The translations under genes were made by a program, and so were the position numbers. A DNA stretch of 57,665 nucleotides, taken from the NCBI RefSeq assembly GCF_016056305.1, contig NZ_JAECZC010000001.1:94429-152093 (forward strand). The letters are read 5' to 3'. The DNA is from Amazonocrinis nigriterrae CENA67. Its GTDB lineage: Bacteria; Cyanobacteriota; Cyanobacteriia; Cyanobacteriales; Nostocaceae. A model generated the notes under the pieces. It worked only from the letters and a program-made list of their open reading frames with translations, was not told where the DNA came from and did not search any database. Of this stretch, positions 44,394 through 54,035 are shown in pieces (positions within the stretch are counted from its first letter, which is position 1; each line of letters begins with the position of its first letter).

Positions 44394-45320
44394 ATGAACA
44401 TTCGCAAGATATTAAATATATTGACGCTGTTTACGGGTGCGATCGCAGTGACTTTCATGAGTCTCTGGATAGGTAAGCAAGCTTATTCTTGGCTTCCCCC
44501 ACAAGCAGCAGCTGAATCTCACCTAATTGACGATTTGATTAGCTTCTTGGTGACACTGGGTGCATTCATATTCCTAGGAGTAACTAGCACTCTGGTGTAT
44601 TCGATTATTTTCCATCGGGCGAAAAAAGATGACTTCAGCGACGGCCCAGCAATTGAAGGTAATATCACCTTAGAAGTTGTCTGGACAGCTATCCCTGTTC
44701 TGCTAGTGCTTTGGATTGCAGGTTACAGTTCTCAAGTTTATGAACAAATGGCAATTCAAGGCCCAGCCCAGCTAGTTCACTTACATAATCCGATGGGAAT
44801 GGAATCGGCTTATGCAGCAACAAAAGACGCACCTGTTGATGCTTTAGCTGAACCTGTAGAAAAGATTGACGTAGTGGCTAAACAATGGGCTTGGGTTTTC
44901 CACTATCCAGAGAAAAATGTTACTAGTACAGAATTGCATTTGCCTAGCGATCGCCGGGTGCGTTTAGCCTTGCAATCAGAAGACGTGCTGCACGGCTTTT
45001 ATATTCCTGCATTCCGTCTCAAGCAAGACATCATTCCCAACCACACTATCGACTTTGAATTCACTCCCATCCGCACCGGTGAATATCGCCTCACCGACTC
45101 TCAATATAGCGGCACATACTTTGCAACCATGCAAGCCAATGTAGTTGTGGAATCTCCCGAACAATACCACCAATGGCTAGCCCAAGCTGCAACCCATAAA
45201 CCATCACCAGCCAACAATCAAGCAGCTTCTGAGTATGCACAAGCATCTACTCAGGCAGTCAAAACTGGTTGGGCGACAGTTGCACCTGCGCCATCTCCTT
45301 TGGTTAATTACCCAGGTTGA
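44394..45320 (+). CDS. ctaC: Terminal oxidase subunit II without CuA site (ARTO type)
   Basis: A 308-residue cytochrome c oxidase subunit II homologue with two N-terminal helices and a periplasmic/luminal cupredoxin domain (KQWAWVFHYPEKN, LHLPSDRRVRLALQSEDVLHGFYIPAFRLKQDIIP). In the CuA loop, where functional enzymes have C-x3-C-x3-H-x2-M, the sequence is TDSQYSGTYFATM: both Cys and the second His are replaced by D, S and F, while Met remains. This loss marks the alternative respiratory terminal oxidases (Cox3/ARTO of Anabaena and Synechocystis), thought to take electrons from plastoquinol instead of cytochrome c. First His (VLHGF) is retained. Confidence 0.9.
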   Translation: MNIRKILNILTLFTGAIAVTFMSLWIGKQAYSWLPPQAAAESHLIDDLISFLVTLGAFIFLGVTSTLVYSIIFHRAKKDDFSDGPAIEGNITLEVVWTAIPVLLVLWIAGYSSQVYEQMAIQGPAQLVHLHNPMGMESAYAATKDAPVDALAEPVEKIDVVAKQWAWVFHYPEKNVTSTELHLPSDRRVRLALQSEDVLHGFYIPAFRLKQDIIPNHTIDFEFTPIRTGEYRLTDSQYSGTYFATMQANVVVESPEQYHQWLAQAATHKPSPANNQAASEYAQASTQAVKTGWATVAPAPSPLVNYPG

Positions 45321-45334
45321 AAGGAAACTCACCG

Positions 45335-47020
45335 ATGACAAATATCCCTATTGAAGGCCTCAGTCTCCCAACTGAGAAGCCTCACCACGAATCCCCAGGT
45401 GACTGGAAGCGATACTTCAGCTTTAGCACTGACCACAAGGTCATAGGTATCCAATATCTTGTTACTTCATTCCTCTTCTTTCTAGTCGGCGGTATCTTTG
45501 CAATGGTGCTACGGGGAGAACTGATAACACCCGAAGCAGATTTAGTAGACCGCACCGTTTATAACGGCATGTTCACCATGCACGGCACTGTCATGCTGTT
45601 CTTGTGGACATTTCCCTCACTAGTTGGTTTTGCTAACTATCTAGTACCCCTGATGATTGGGGCGCGAGATATGGCATTTCCTCGCCTCAACGCCGTCGCC
45701 TTTTGGATGGTGCCTGTAGTCGGGATTCTCTTGATGGGTAGTTTCTTTGTTCCTGGTGGGCCAGCCCAAGCCGGTTGGTGGTCTTATCCACCAGTGAGTC
45801 TCCAGAATCCCACAGGTAACTTAATCAATGGACAAGTTATTTGGCTGTTAGCGGTGGCAATATCTGGGGTATCTTCGATTATGGGGGCAGTTAACTTTGT
45901 CACCACAATTGTGAAGATGCGGGCGCCAGGTATGACCTTCTTCCGGATGCCTCTCTTTGTTTGGGCAGTATTTAGCGCCCAAATTATCCAACTATTCGGA
46001 CTACCTGCATTGACTGCTGGTGCAGTGATGCTACTACTGGATCTCACCGTTGGTACTGGCTTTTTTAACCCAGCTAACGGAGGAAATCCTGTGATGTTCC
46101 AGCATTACTTCTGGTTCTACTCCCACCCCGCCGTTTACGTGATTATTTTGCCCGTCTTCGGCATCTTCTCAGAAATCTTCCCTGTTTATTCTCGCAAGCC
46201 TCTGTTTGGCTACAAAGTAGTTGCGATTTCATCCCTCTTAATTGCCGTAGTCAGCGCTATTGTTTGGGTACACCATATGTATGTCAGCGGTACTCCTGGC
46301 TGGATGCGGTTGATATTCATGTTGACTACGATGTTTGTGTCTGTACCCACTGGCATTAAGGTGTTTGCTTGGGTAGCGACCATCTGGGGCGGTAAGATGC
46401 GGCTGAATACGCCCATGCTGTTTGCCTTGGGTGCATTAGTGATGTTTGTGTTTGCCGGTATCACAGGCATTATGCTTTCCTCTGTGCCGGTTGATGTTCA
46501 CGTTAACAATACTTACTTTGTAGTCGGACACTTCCACTACGTCCTCTACGGTACCGTGACGATGGGCTTATATGCTGCCATCTATCACTGGTTCCCCAAA
46601 ATGACCGGACGTATGTACTACGAAGGTTGGGGTAAATTGCACTTTTGGTTAGCCTTCATCGGTACCAATCTCAACTTTTTACCGATGCACCCATTAGGAT
46701 TACAAGGGATGTTACGGCGAGTTGCTTCTTACGCCCCAGAGTATGAATTCTGGAATATTATTGCTAGCCTCGGCGGATTCCTATTAGGAATGTCCACTTT
46801 GCCTTTCATTTTCAATATGGTGATTTCTTGGATGCAAGGTGAAAAAGCACCAGACAATCCTTGGCGGGCCATTGGCTTAGAGTGGTTGGTTTCTTCACCA
46901 CCCCCAGTAGAGAACTTTGAAGAAATTCCCATCGTCATCTCTGAACCTTATGGTTACGGCAAATCTGAACCGTTAACACAAGAAGTTCATAGTCACGCGA
47001 CATTGACAAGTGTAGAGTAA
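45335..47020 (+). CDS. ctaD: Heme-copper terminal oxidase subunit I
   Basis: A 561-residue subunit I with twelve helices. Landmarks are the low-spin heme His in FTMHGTVMLFLWTFPSLVGFANY, the CuB region WFYSHPAVYVIILPVFG with the His-Tyr pair (HPAVY), IVWVHHMYVSG (two CuB His) and HVNNTYFVVGHFHYVLYG (heme ligands). I use ATG 45335 with AAGGAAA upstream; the frame can be extended to a TTG at 45317 that overlaps subunit II. It reduces O2 to water and pumps protons. Paired with a CuA-less subunit II, it is probably a quinol oxidase. Confidence 0.95.
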   Translation: MTNIPIEGLSLPTEKPHHESPGDWKRYFSFSTDHKVIGIQYLVTSFLFFLVGGIFAMVLRGELITPEADLVDRTVYNGMFTMHGTVMLFLWTFPSLVGFANYLVPLMIGARDMAFPRLNAVAFWMVPVVGILLMGSFFVPGGPAQAGWWSYPPVSLQNPTGNLINGQVIWLLAVAISGVSSIMGAVNFVTTIVKMRAPGMTFFRMPLFVWAVFSAQIIQLFGLPALTAGAVMLLLDLTVGTGFFNPANGGNPVMFQHYFWFYSHPAVYVIILPVFGIFSEIFPVYSRKPLFGYKVVAISSLLIAVVSAIVWVHHMYVSGTPGWMRLIFMLTTMFVSVPTGIKVFAWVATIWGGKMRLNTPMLFALGALVMFVFAGITGIMLSSVPVDVHVNNTYFVVGHFHYVLYGTVTMGLYAAIYHWFPKMTGRMYYEGWGKLHFWLAFIGTNLNFLPMHPLGLQGMLRRVASYAPEYEFWNIIASLGGFLLGMSTLPFIFNMVISWMQGEKAPDNPWRAIGLEWLVSSPPPVENFEEIPIVISEPYGYGKSEPLTQEVHSHATLTSVE

Positions 47021-47250
47021 GTTTTTGGGCATAGGGCATGGGGCATAGCGTATAGTGCATAAAATACTTGTCTTGATGCCCAATGTCCTAACCCAAAATT
47101 ACTCACTTTACACCAAAGATTAACGTTTAGACAGCAGGGGAGATGAGGAGGATGAGGGAGAATAACTAATCCGATGCTTTATTCCCAATGCCCAATGCCC
47201 TATTCCCAATTCCCAATGCTTGATTTTGAAGATAAAGGATAATTCCACCA
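47021..47250. repeat. Tandem GGGCATA and CCCAATGC repeats between subunits I and III
   Basis: GGGCATAGGGCATGGGGCATA (47027 on), GATGAGGAGGATGAGGGAG and CCCAATGCCCAATGCC units (47188-47217) fill the 230-base gap in the operon. No ORF. Confidence 0.75.
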
Positions 47251-47865
47251 ATGGACAGTTATATTGTTTCAGATGAATTGCAGCAACATCTGCATGAGAC
47301 AGGCGGCGAACATGGTCATGATGAAGAAGGCAGTAAGATGTTTGGCTTCATTGTGTTCTTACTGTCTGAAAGTGTTATTTTCCTCAGTTTTTTTGCAGGA
47401 TACATTATCTACAAAACAACTACTCCTAATTGGCTACCAGCTGGTGTTGAAGGATTAGAAATTAAAGAACCTGCAATCAATACGGTAATTCTTGTTGCTA
47501 GTAGCTTTGTAATTTACTTGGCGGAACGGGCACTACAACGTCATAACTTGTGGGGATTTCGCCTATTTCTCTTAGCAACGATGGCCATGGGAAGCTACTT
47601 TTTGCTGGGACAGGCCATTGAATGGAGTCACCTAGCTTTTGGCTTCACCGCTGGCACCTTCGGAGGTATGTTTTATCTATTAACAGGTTTCCACGGTTTG
47701 CACGTTTTTACCGGGATTCTGTTGCAGTTGATTATTTTAGTGCGATCGTTCATACCTGGCAACTACGAGACAGGTCACTTTGGTGTGAATGCTACTTCTT
47801 TGTTCTGGCACTTTGTCGATGTCATTTGGATTGTTTTGTTTATCCTTATTTATATTTGGCAATAA
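47251..47865 (+). CDS. ctaE: Heme-copper terminal oxidase subunit III
   Basis: A 204-residue subunit III of the five-helix type: FGFIVFLLSESVIFLSFFAGYIIYK, NTVILVASSFVIYLAERALQRHN, FRLFLLATMAMGSYFLLGQAIEW, GGMFYLLTGFHGLHVFTGILLQLI and FWHFVDVIWIVLFILIYIWQ. The conserved Glu in LLSESVIF and the FHGLHV and WHFVDVIW motifs are present. A His-rich N-terminus (HLHETGGEHGHDEEG) is a little unusual. It completes the oxidase operon. Confidence 0.94.
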   Translation: MDSYIVSDELQQHLHETGGEHGHDEEGSKMFGFIVFLLSESVIFLSFFAGYIIYKTTTPNWLPAGVEGLEIKEPAINTVILVASSFVIYLAERALQRHNLWGFRLFLLATMAMGSYFLLGQAIEWSHLAFGFTAGTFGGMFYLLTGFHGLHVFTGILLQLIILVRSFIPGNYETGHFGVNATSLFWHFVDVIWIVLFILIYIWQ

Positions 47866-47929
47866 GGATTCAAAAACTAATCAATAATTGGGCATGAGAG
47901 TAATTACTTCCATGCCTAATTATTTTTAC

Positions 47930-48079
47930 CTTTGTGTCTTCGTGCCTTGGTGAGGCAGTTCCTCATGGGGGAAACCCCCATGAGGAACTGCCGTGAGCGC
48001 AGCGTTAGCGACGCAGGAGCGTCACCCGGAGGGTGGTTTAAAAGTCAGTTTTTTACCACCAAGACACTAAGACACGAAG
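47930..48079. repeat. Nested inverted-repeat element
   Basis: Outer arms CTTTGTGTCTTCGTGCCTTGGTG-type at 47930-47952 and its near complement at 48057-48079 (three mismatches in 23) enclose an inner perfect 18-base-arm hairpin, GGCAGTTCCTCATGGGGG / CCCCCATGAGGAACTGCC (47954-47971, 47975-47992), loop AAA. GAGCGCAGCGTTAGCGACGC follows, a common dispersed word. It is a 150-base non-coding mobile-repeat candidate between convergent genes. Confidence 0.8.
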
Positions 48080-48107
48080 TTGAAAAGTTTAGTCCTTAAG
48101 TAAAAAA

Positions 48108-49397
48108 TTAAGGATAAAGACCTCTGTCAGTCAAAGCTTGGGCAACCCTGCCGACTCCCAAGGTGTAAGCTGCTAATCGCAGAGGAATTTGCCGTAATTT
48201 CGATTGTTTGGTGACTTGGTGATAAGCTTGTACCATCAAGTGTTCCATTTCGCGGTTGACGCGTTCTTCATCCCAAAATAGATAAGAAAGACCTTGCACC
48301 CACTCCAAATAACTTACGACAACACCGCCAGCATTGGCCAAAATGTCTGGTAAGACTGTCACACCCCGCGCCTCTAAGACTCGGTTGGCTTCAAGGGTAA
48401 TTGGGCCATTCGCTGCTTCTGCTACAATCTGCGCTTGTACTTGATTGACATTCTCTTGAGTGATTTGATTCTCCAAAGCTGCTGGTATTAAGACATCACA
48501 GGGTAACGTCAATAAATCTGCATTGCTAATTGATACAGTTTGGGGAAAACCAGCAATACTCTTACGGTTAGCAGCGACGTAGGCTTTCAATGCTGGAATA
48601 TCCAGACCATTTTCAGAATATATTCCACCTGCACTGTTTGAGACTGCTATGATTTTGGCTCCCGCTTCGTGTAATAATTCAGCCGCAGCCATTCCCACAT
48701 TACCCAAACCTTGGATAGCTACTCGCACTCCCACCAAAGATTTTCCTTGGTCTGCTAGCGCTTCACGCACAATAATCATTGTGCCACGTCCGGTTGCCAT
48801 TTCCCGTCCTAGTGAACCACCAACAGAAAGGGGCTTACCAGTGACAACGCCTGGTACAGCATGACCAACATTTACTGAGTAGGTATCCATCATCCAAGCC
48901 ATCTCACGGGCAGAAGTACCCATGTCTGGTGCTGGTATGTCTACGGAAGGGCCGATATCTTTAATCAACTCGCTGGTATACCGACGGGTGATGCGTTCTA
49001 ATTCACCGACGCTATAAAGCTTTGGATCTATGGCAATACCGCCCTTACCACCACCGTAGGGTATACCTAACAATGCACATTTCCAAGTCATTAGCATTGC
49101 TAAGGCTGACACTTCTCGCAGTGTTACGGCTGGATGGTAACGAGTTCCGCCTTTGTAAGGGCCTAAAATATCGGAATGTTGTACTCGATGTCCGGCGAAA
49201 ACTCGCACCTCACCATTATCTAGTTTTACAGGAATAGAAACTGTTACCACTTTGCGCGGATGGCTGAGTATTTCTACTATTCCTTGAGCTAACCTTAATT
49301 CCTTAGCTGCTGCCTCTAGGTAGCTACATGCTTGATCGAATGGGCAAATGTGCGCTGGAGAAGCAGCTTCCAACGGCAGCACAGGTGATGAAACCAT
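48108..49397 (-). CDS. gdhA: Glu/Leu/Phe/Val-type dehydrogenase (glutamate dehydrogenase-like)
   Basis: A 429-residue amino acid dehydrogenase. Substrate domain: GPYKGGTRYHPAVTLREVSALAMLMTWKCALLGIPYGGGKGGI with the catalytic Lys (GGGKGG) and later PAPDMGTSAREMAWMMD. Nucleotide domain: VAIQGLGNVGMAAAELLHEAGAKIIAVSNS (G-x-G-x-x-G). It interconverts glutamate and 2-oxoglutarate plus ammonium, or acts on branched-chain substrates; the subgroup cannot be fixed by eye. Length fits hexameric GDH. It stands alone on the minus strand. Confidence 0.9.
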   Translation of the reverse strand: MVSSPVLPLEAASPAHICPFDQACSYLEAAAKELRLAQGIVEILSHPRKVVTVSIPVKLDNGEVRVFAGHRVQHSDILGPYKGGTRYHPAVTLREVSALAMLMTWKCALLGIPYGGGKGGIAIDPKLYSVGELERITRRYTSELIKDIGPSVDIPAPDMGTSAREMAWMMDTYSVNVGHAVPGVVTGKPLSVGGSLGREMATGRGTMIIVREALADQGKSLVGVRVAIQGLGNVGMAAAELLHEAGAKIIAVSNSAGGIYSENGLDIPALKAYVAANRKSIAGFPQTVSISNADLLTLPCDVLIPAALENQITQENVNQVQAQIVAEAANGPITLEANRVLEARGVTVLPDILANAGGVVVSYLEWVQGLSYLFWDEERVNREMEHLMVQAYHQVTKQSKLRQIPLRLAAYTLGVGRVAQALTDRGLYP

Positions 49398-49579
49398 AAA
49401 ATTTTCTCCTCATCGCGGTTTATTCGCGAGCCAGATACATATATGCCTAGCTTATCCTTGTTTTTGGAGATTATGAGGTTTTTGTAGTTTTTGTTACATT
49501 TTTATTTTCATTTTATGGTAAAGCAAGTGAACACAGAAAAAACTATCTGTGTTCACAAATGACAAATAACCATCTGATA

Positions 49580-51079
49580 TCAAGTTGTTACAAACACTTC
49601 AGAAGTAAAGCTGCCATGTAGACCATAGGGTATGTGGTGCTTGAGATGCAAGCGAGCGATCGCTCCTTTGGAGAAATCACTGGCATCCAAAATCACCACA
49701 TCTGAGCGGTGAGTAGCAGCATCATAAACTAAAGCCAGCACCCAACCATCATCTTCTTTCTTTGAACCTGGGCGAGGAACGAAAATTGGTTCACCCATGA
49801 AACCACGGGGTGCAGCACTCCAAAGTTGTCTTTTTCCTGACTCTAAATCTATTTTCAGCAATGCTTGTAAAGGAGCATTACCAGTTTCTGCATGAGCCGC
49901 ACCAATGTATAAATATTGATAGTTTCGTCCCACATTAGCTGGGTTGAGAGTAGGAAATTCACAACACCGGCTTTCAATGAGCTTACTTTGTACCGTCTCA
50001 TCGTCGAGGTTGAGATAAAATCGCCAGAGTTGTCCAGGCGAAACTGCATCAAAATTAACTTGCCGAAAATCGCTTTCTGGTTCTACTTCAGGTAAAGATT
50101 CGTAGGAAATGGAGTCAATAAAAATCTCATTACCTACCTCAAAAGCATTAATGTGGTGGAAGATGAAACCAGATTGTGTTTCTAAAATTTTTACCTTAGC
50201 TTCCTTTGTTTGGGGAAAGCGAGGAATAACTATTATGCGAGTTGGTTGATGTGGTTGAAAATCGATACATTCCCCCGCTGAACGTATTCCTAAGACAAAA
50301 GGTATGGGGTTGAACTTGACAGGATTTTGGAAGAAGATGCAGTACTGAGGAGTAATAACAAAATCATGAATAAAACAAAAACCAGGAACACTATGAGCGT
50401 GTTTTCTCACAATTTGCCCCGCCAAATTTACCTCGAAAATAGTAATTGTGGTAGAGAGTCCCGGTTTAATAGAAAAGTTTACTAGGCAAGGTTCACCACC
50501 ATCTTGTTCGCAACTAGGGTCAAAACGGGGATGAGCGCTAAAGGCTTCACCAGTTGACAAAACACCGTTGAAATATTCTCGCCCCAATGTTTCTAAAGTA
50601 TGGGGGTCGAGGATATGGGGTTCAGCTGCTTCCCATAATGCCAAAAGTTGACCACCCCAGTAGATAACATTGGTGTTAGCAATATTTTTGAGTTTGAAGT
50701 CAAAGATATTGGCTAGCCAGCCTCCTGGTTTTTGAGTACCAAAGACACCACGATAAAGAATTTTGCCAGCTTGTTGTTCTGCTACATAGCCTTCGGTGCG
50801 GATAAAGCGATTGCGAAAATGGGCACGACCATTGGCAAAAGTGACGCGGCTAATCATACCATCACCATCAAATGGGTGATGAAGGCGTTGTCCATTTACA
50901 TCGAATAAACCAGGGCCATTTCTAAACAGCGTACCTTGCAGTTCTAGAGGAATTTCTCCTTCTACATCATCAATCCAATAATCAAACTCTTCTTTAAGGG
51001 ATTGATATCCTCCTTGCCAATCTGCACGAGTGTAGGATTTTTCTAAAATTGGGTTTTGTTGAATTTTTAAATTCTGCAT
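49580..51079 (-). CDS. Carotenoid/apocarotenoid oxygenase
   Basis: A 499-residue CCD family protein close in length to cyanobacterial apocarotenoid-15,15'-oxygenase. It starts near YQSLKEEFDYWIDDVEGEIPLELQGTLFRNGPGLFDVNGQ; four iron-ligand His are in FSAHPRFDP, FCFIHDFVITPQY, GFIFHHINAFEVG and the terminal IPYGLHGSF. LFRNGPG and HPFDGDGMI are diagnostic. It cleaves the polyene of (apo)carotenoids, typically yielding retinal. It is clearly distinct from the long homologue at 35930-38134. Confidence 0.92.
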   Translation of the reverse strand: MQNLKIQQNPILEKSYTRADWQGGYQSLKEEFDYWIDDVEGEIPLELQGTLFRNGPGLFDVNGQRLHHPFDGDGMISRVTFANGRAHFRNRFIRTEGYVAEQQAGKILYRGVFGTQKPGGWLANIFDFKLKNIANTNVIYWGGQLLALWEAAEPHILDPHTLETLGREYFNGVLSTGEAFSAHPRFDPSCEQDGGEPCLVNFSIKPGLSTTITIFEVNLAGQIVRKHAHSVPGFCFIHDFVITPQYCIFFQNPVKFNPIPFVLGIRSAGECIDFQPHQPTRIIVIPRFPQTKEAKVKILETQSGFIFHHINAFEVGNEIFIDSISYESLPEVEPESDFRQVNFDAVSPGQLWRFYLNLDDETVQSKLIESRCCEFPTLNPANVGRNYQYLYIGAAHAETGNAPLQALLKIDLESGKRQLWSAAPRGFMGEPIFVPRPGSKKEDDGWVLALVYDAATHRSDVVILDASDFSKGAIARLHLKHHIPYGLHGSFTSEVFVTT

Positions 51080-51111
51080 ATGTTTTATATTTTTTTGTTA
51101 CCTTGCCTTCT

Positions 51112-51225
51112 AGTAGTAAATTAGGGAGTAGGGAGTGGGGAGTAGGGAGTAGGGGAGATGAAAAAGATGAGGGGGAGAATAACTAAACCAATTTCCAATT
51201 CCCAATGCCCAATAACCATTTTTAA
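51112..51225. repeat. Tandem GGGAGTA / CCCAATGCC repeats
   Basis: GGGAGTAGGGAGTGGGGAGT units (from 51123) and CCAATTCCCAATGCCCAAT (51192-51211) in the spacer between the two minus-strand genes. They are the same heptamer classes as at 44294-44393 and 47021-47250. Confidence 0.75.
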
Positions 51226-51233
51226 ATTCTTTG

Positions 51234-52673
51234 TTAGTCAACTGCTTCTGATTCTGATTCTTGCAGTATTAACTCAGGTATGAAATCTGGTACCAATGGT
51301 GTTTCCCCATTAGTGGCTAACACTGGTTGCGATACTGGTGTCTCAGTTTGTGAGCCACTATTTGGTAGCCAGCTGAGGAATGGTAATGGTAACAAAGTGC
51401 TGAGGTTAGTAATGATCACCAACAGCCAAAGGTAGTCAAAGTTAGTTTGAGTAATTCCTAGCCAATGCATGATGATGGCCCCAGATCCGTAGCTAACTAT
51501 TCCTCCCAAGTTCATCACCGACATCAACAAGGCAAATAATGTCGCCTCCACTCCTGAAGGGCAAAGTCTCGCTGCTAGTACTAATATTGGCATATAGGCG
51601 ATTTGCCCCATGACAGTGAGTATGAGACTGTCACCCAAACTAAACCAGTAGTCGTCTATGCCTATAACTCGGTTGGTATGAGTCACCAATAGCAACATGG
51701 TCATTCCTAAAACTGATGAAATGACGGTAGACCAACCAAAAATTACGCGAAATGGAACACTTTTAAGGTATCGTTGAAAAATCCAAACACCAGCTAAAGA
51801 AGCAGCACTTGTCACCAGCCGTACCCTACCTAAAAATTCTGGTTGAAAGTGGAGTTCGTTGGTGGTAAAGAAGAAAAAGGCTGAATCAGCGCTTGGGGTT
51901 GCTTGCAAAATGAAAATGAATGCTGCTGGCAACCATATTGCTTTTTGGCTGATGGCTTGGCGTAGTTGCCCCAGTTGATGCTTGACGTTTAGAAAGTTAG
52001 TGTTATAACTTTCATTATTAGCATCTTTGCGAATGGGAGACTCGGCAATGAACCAAGCCATCGCACAGACTAGAAGAGGGAATAAAGCAGTAATCCAAAA
52101 TATCGTGCGGGTAGTGAAATGTTCGAGTAACATACCGCTAAAATAGGCAGTGATCAAACCTCCCAAGGCGGAACTACCCCAGCACAGAGATTGTAGTGAA
52201 CCAATATCCGCTTGCGATTCAACTCTTGCTCGTTCGACGACTAGTGAGTCAACTATCACATCACTAATAGCCACAGAAAGGCTAGTAATAGCGATCGTCA
52301 CTGTTGCTGCCCAGCTAGTATGAACTATGGTTGCCATACTCACCCAAGAAATAGCTCCCAGTATCCCGGCTAGCACTAGATATGGACGCCGACGGTAGCC
52401 GAATATGGGTAAGCCGTCTGAGATAAAGCCAAAAGCAGGCTTGATAATCCAAGGTAGAGTGACAATTCCCAATAGTGCTGACACCTGAGATGGACTCAGT
52501 AGCAGTTCGTCTTTGAGGAAAAAGCTGACGGCTAGACGCGCCAACCCGATAACGCCTTGGACAAAGTAGACCGTAAGAATGGCAATTAACTCGGCACTTG
52601 GTTCATGGCCGAAGAAAATTCTGTCTTTTACTGAGTCTCTTACTTTGGACAAGCCAGAGGAGTCAATTAACAT
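51234..52673 (-). CDS. BT1/FBT family transporter (folate-biopterin type)
   Basis: A 479-residue MFS-like transporter with 12 helices. It has LIAILTVYFVQGVIGLARLAVSFFLKDELLLSPSQ at the start and the family loop PWIIKPAFGFISDGLPIFGYRRRPYL (K-P-x-x-G-x-x-S-D and YRRRPY), which are diagnostic of BT1. A Synechocystis member transports folates; in general the family moves pteridines or related compounds. The C-terminus is polar and E-rich. It is not in an operon with recognisable folate genes. Start ATG 52673. Confidence 0.9.
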   Translation of the reverse strand: MLIDSSGLSKVRDSVKDRIFFGHEPSAELIAILTVYFVQGVIGLARLAVSFFLKDELLLSPSQVSALLGIVTLPWIIKPAFGFISDGLPIFGYRRRPYLVLAGILGAISWVSMATIVHTSWAATVTIAITSLSVAISDVIVDSLVVERARVESQADIGSLQSLCWGSSALGGLITAYFSGMLLEHFTTRTIFWITALFPLLVCAMAWFIAESPIRKDANNESYNTNFLNVKHQLGQLRQAISQKAIWLPAAFIFILQATPSADSAFFFFTTNELHFQPEFLGRVRLVTSAASLAGVWIFQRYLKSVPFRVIFGWSTVISSVLGMTMLLLVTHTNRVIGIDDYWFSLGDSLILTVMGQIAYMPILVLAARLCPSGVEATLFALLMSVMNLGGIVSYGSGAIIMHWLGITQTNFDYLWLLVIITNLSTLLPLPFLSWLPNSGSQTETPVSQPVLATNGETPLVPDFIPELILQESESEAVD

Positions 52674-53223
52674 TTGATAAATCTTTTTGAAGTTTTATCG
52701 ACTTTTTTATCATATCGATTTCTTATGATTTGGGTTGTAAAAAGAGCTAATCTATAGCTGTACAGGTAAAAATCCTCATTGGCTGACAGCATTGTAAATG
52801 TGGGTGATTAAGCTTTAGTGCTGTTGGCTGATGACTTCTGACTGATGACTGTTGAGTGTCAACCGTCAAGGGTCAATGTACTCAAGGGGTGACTGTGTTA
52901 CTTAGGATATATGTTTTAAGTTATTATTTCTTAATTATACTTTATTGAATTTTGTTAATAAATCAGCAGCCGTATAGCATAGAATATTGCGATCGCTTGG
53001 AGAAAAGGTCTATAAAATTAAATACTGACTTTAGCAATTCATAAATTGCCAGTACTTAAAAATAAGGATTTCATTTGTACTTAAGTAAAGTGTTAATTCG
53101 TAGATGAGCATCTATAAGCTGCACTTAAAATAAAATAGAAGACTGAGGAAAAATATCATCTTAGCTTTTCTTATATCTCTTTGGTTCTCTACTTTAAGGT
53201 ATGTTTATAAATAGTCTCTAATA
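52674..53223. other. Intergenic region, 550 bases
   Basis: No gene visible. TGATGACTTCTGACTGATGAC and GTGTCAACCGTCAAGGGTC words (52828-52876) are degenerate tandem repeats. The remainder is AT-rich and should include the promoter of the transporter gene. Confidence 0.45.
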
Positions 53224-53787
53224 TCAGCTTATTTTTTGAGTTTTAATATATTTGTAAATAGCTGCAATGTTCCTTGCATCGTCTATGCCTCTATGATGTA
53301 TGCCTTTTAACTCTATCCCCAAAAGTTCAAGAGCCATTGCCATACCGAATCCTTTAGATACGCCAAGATATTCTGAAAATTCCTTTTTAATATTTATGTG
53401 TTCTGGAGTAAAAGGATAAGGAACATTATGAAATTGACAATCTTGTAGAAATTGCTTTTTATCGTAGTTTCCCCAAGAACAGAAAATATAATTTGGAAAT
53501 AAATCAATCAATTCTTTAAAACCAGAAATTGCCTCTGGGAATCTTAGTGCTTGGTTAATATCTTGTTGCCTAATACTAGTCAATTCAGTGCAGAAAGATG
53601 TGAGTTGTGGATGTCTAACTGGTTGGATAAATTGCTGAAACTCTGAATCAATTTTCCATGTTGCTCTATTAAGCATTACTGCACCGATTTCGATGATTTC
53701 CATTTCATGACTGGGAATACTGCCATTGTTGCAGCAAGTAGCCTCCAAATCGACTATCAAAAAATAGTGGGATATTTGGGTTTTCAT
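53224..53787 (-). CDS. 3'-5' exonuclease of the DEDDh family (ERI1/KapD-like)
   Basis: A 187-residue exonuclease. Exo I: FLIVDLEATCC (D-x-E). Exo II: FCSWGNYDKKQFLQDC (D). Exo III: HHRGIDDARNIAAIYKYI (H-x4-D). All catalytic acids and the His are present. PSHEMEIIEIGAVML and FQQFIQPVRHPQLTSFCTELTSI match the ERI1/KapD group, which trims structured RNAs or single-stranded ends. Single-domain length is typical. Isolated gene. Confidence 0.9.
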   Translation of the reverse strand: MKTQISHYFLIVDLEATCCNNGSIPSHEMEIIEIGAVMLNRATWKIDSEFQQFIQPVRHPQLTSFCTELTSIRQQDINQALRFPEAISGFKELIDLFPNYIFCSWGNYDKKQFLQDCQFHNVPYPFTPEHINIKKEFSEYLGVSKGFGMAMALELLGIELKGIHHRGIDDARNIAAIYKYIKTQKIS

Positions 53788-54035
53788 ATTGAGGATATGA
53801 AACTATGTATTTTTTTACTACTTGCAAATTTGCAGTGCAGCTATATTATATACATATTGTAGTATTTAGTATTATTGTAATATAACAACATCTATTTTCA
53901 AGAAACACTTGCCTAAATTCTGATCAAATCTAGCTTTGGAGTTTCGAGTGTTTCTTGAATTTGTAATGATTGCCAATCTCATACACTATTTTAATCACCT
54001 GTGATTGACTAAACATAGAATTTACGGCGTGAAAT

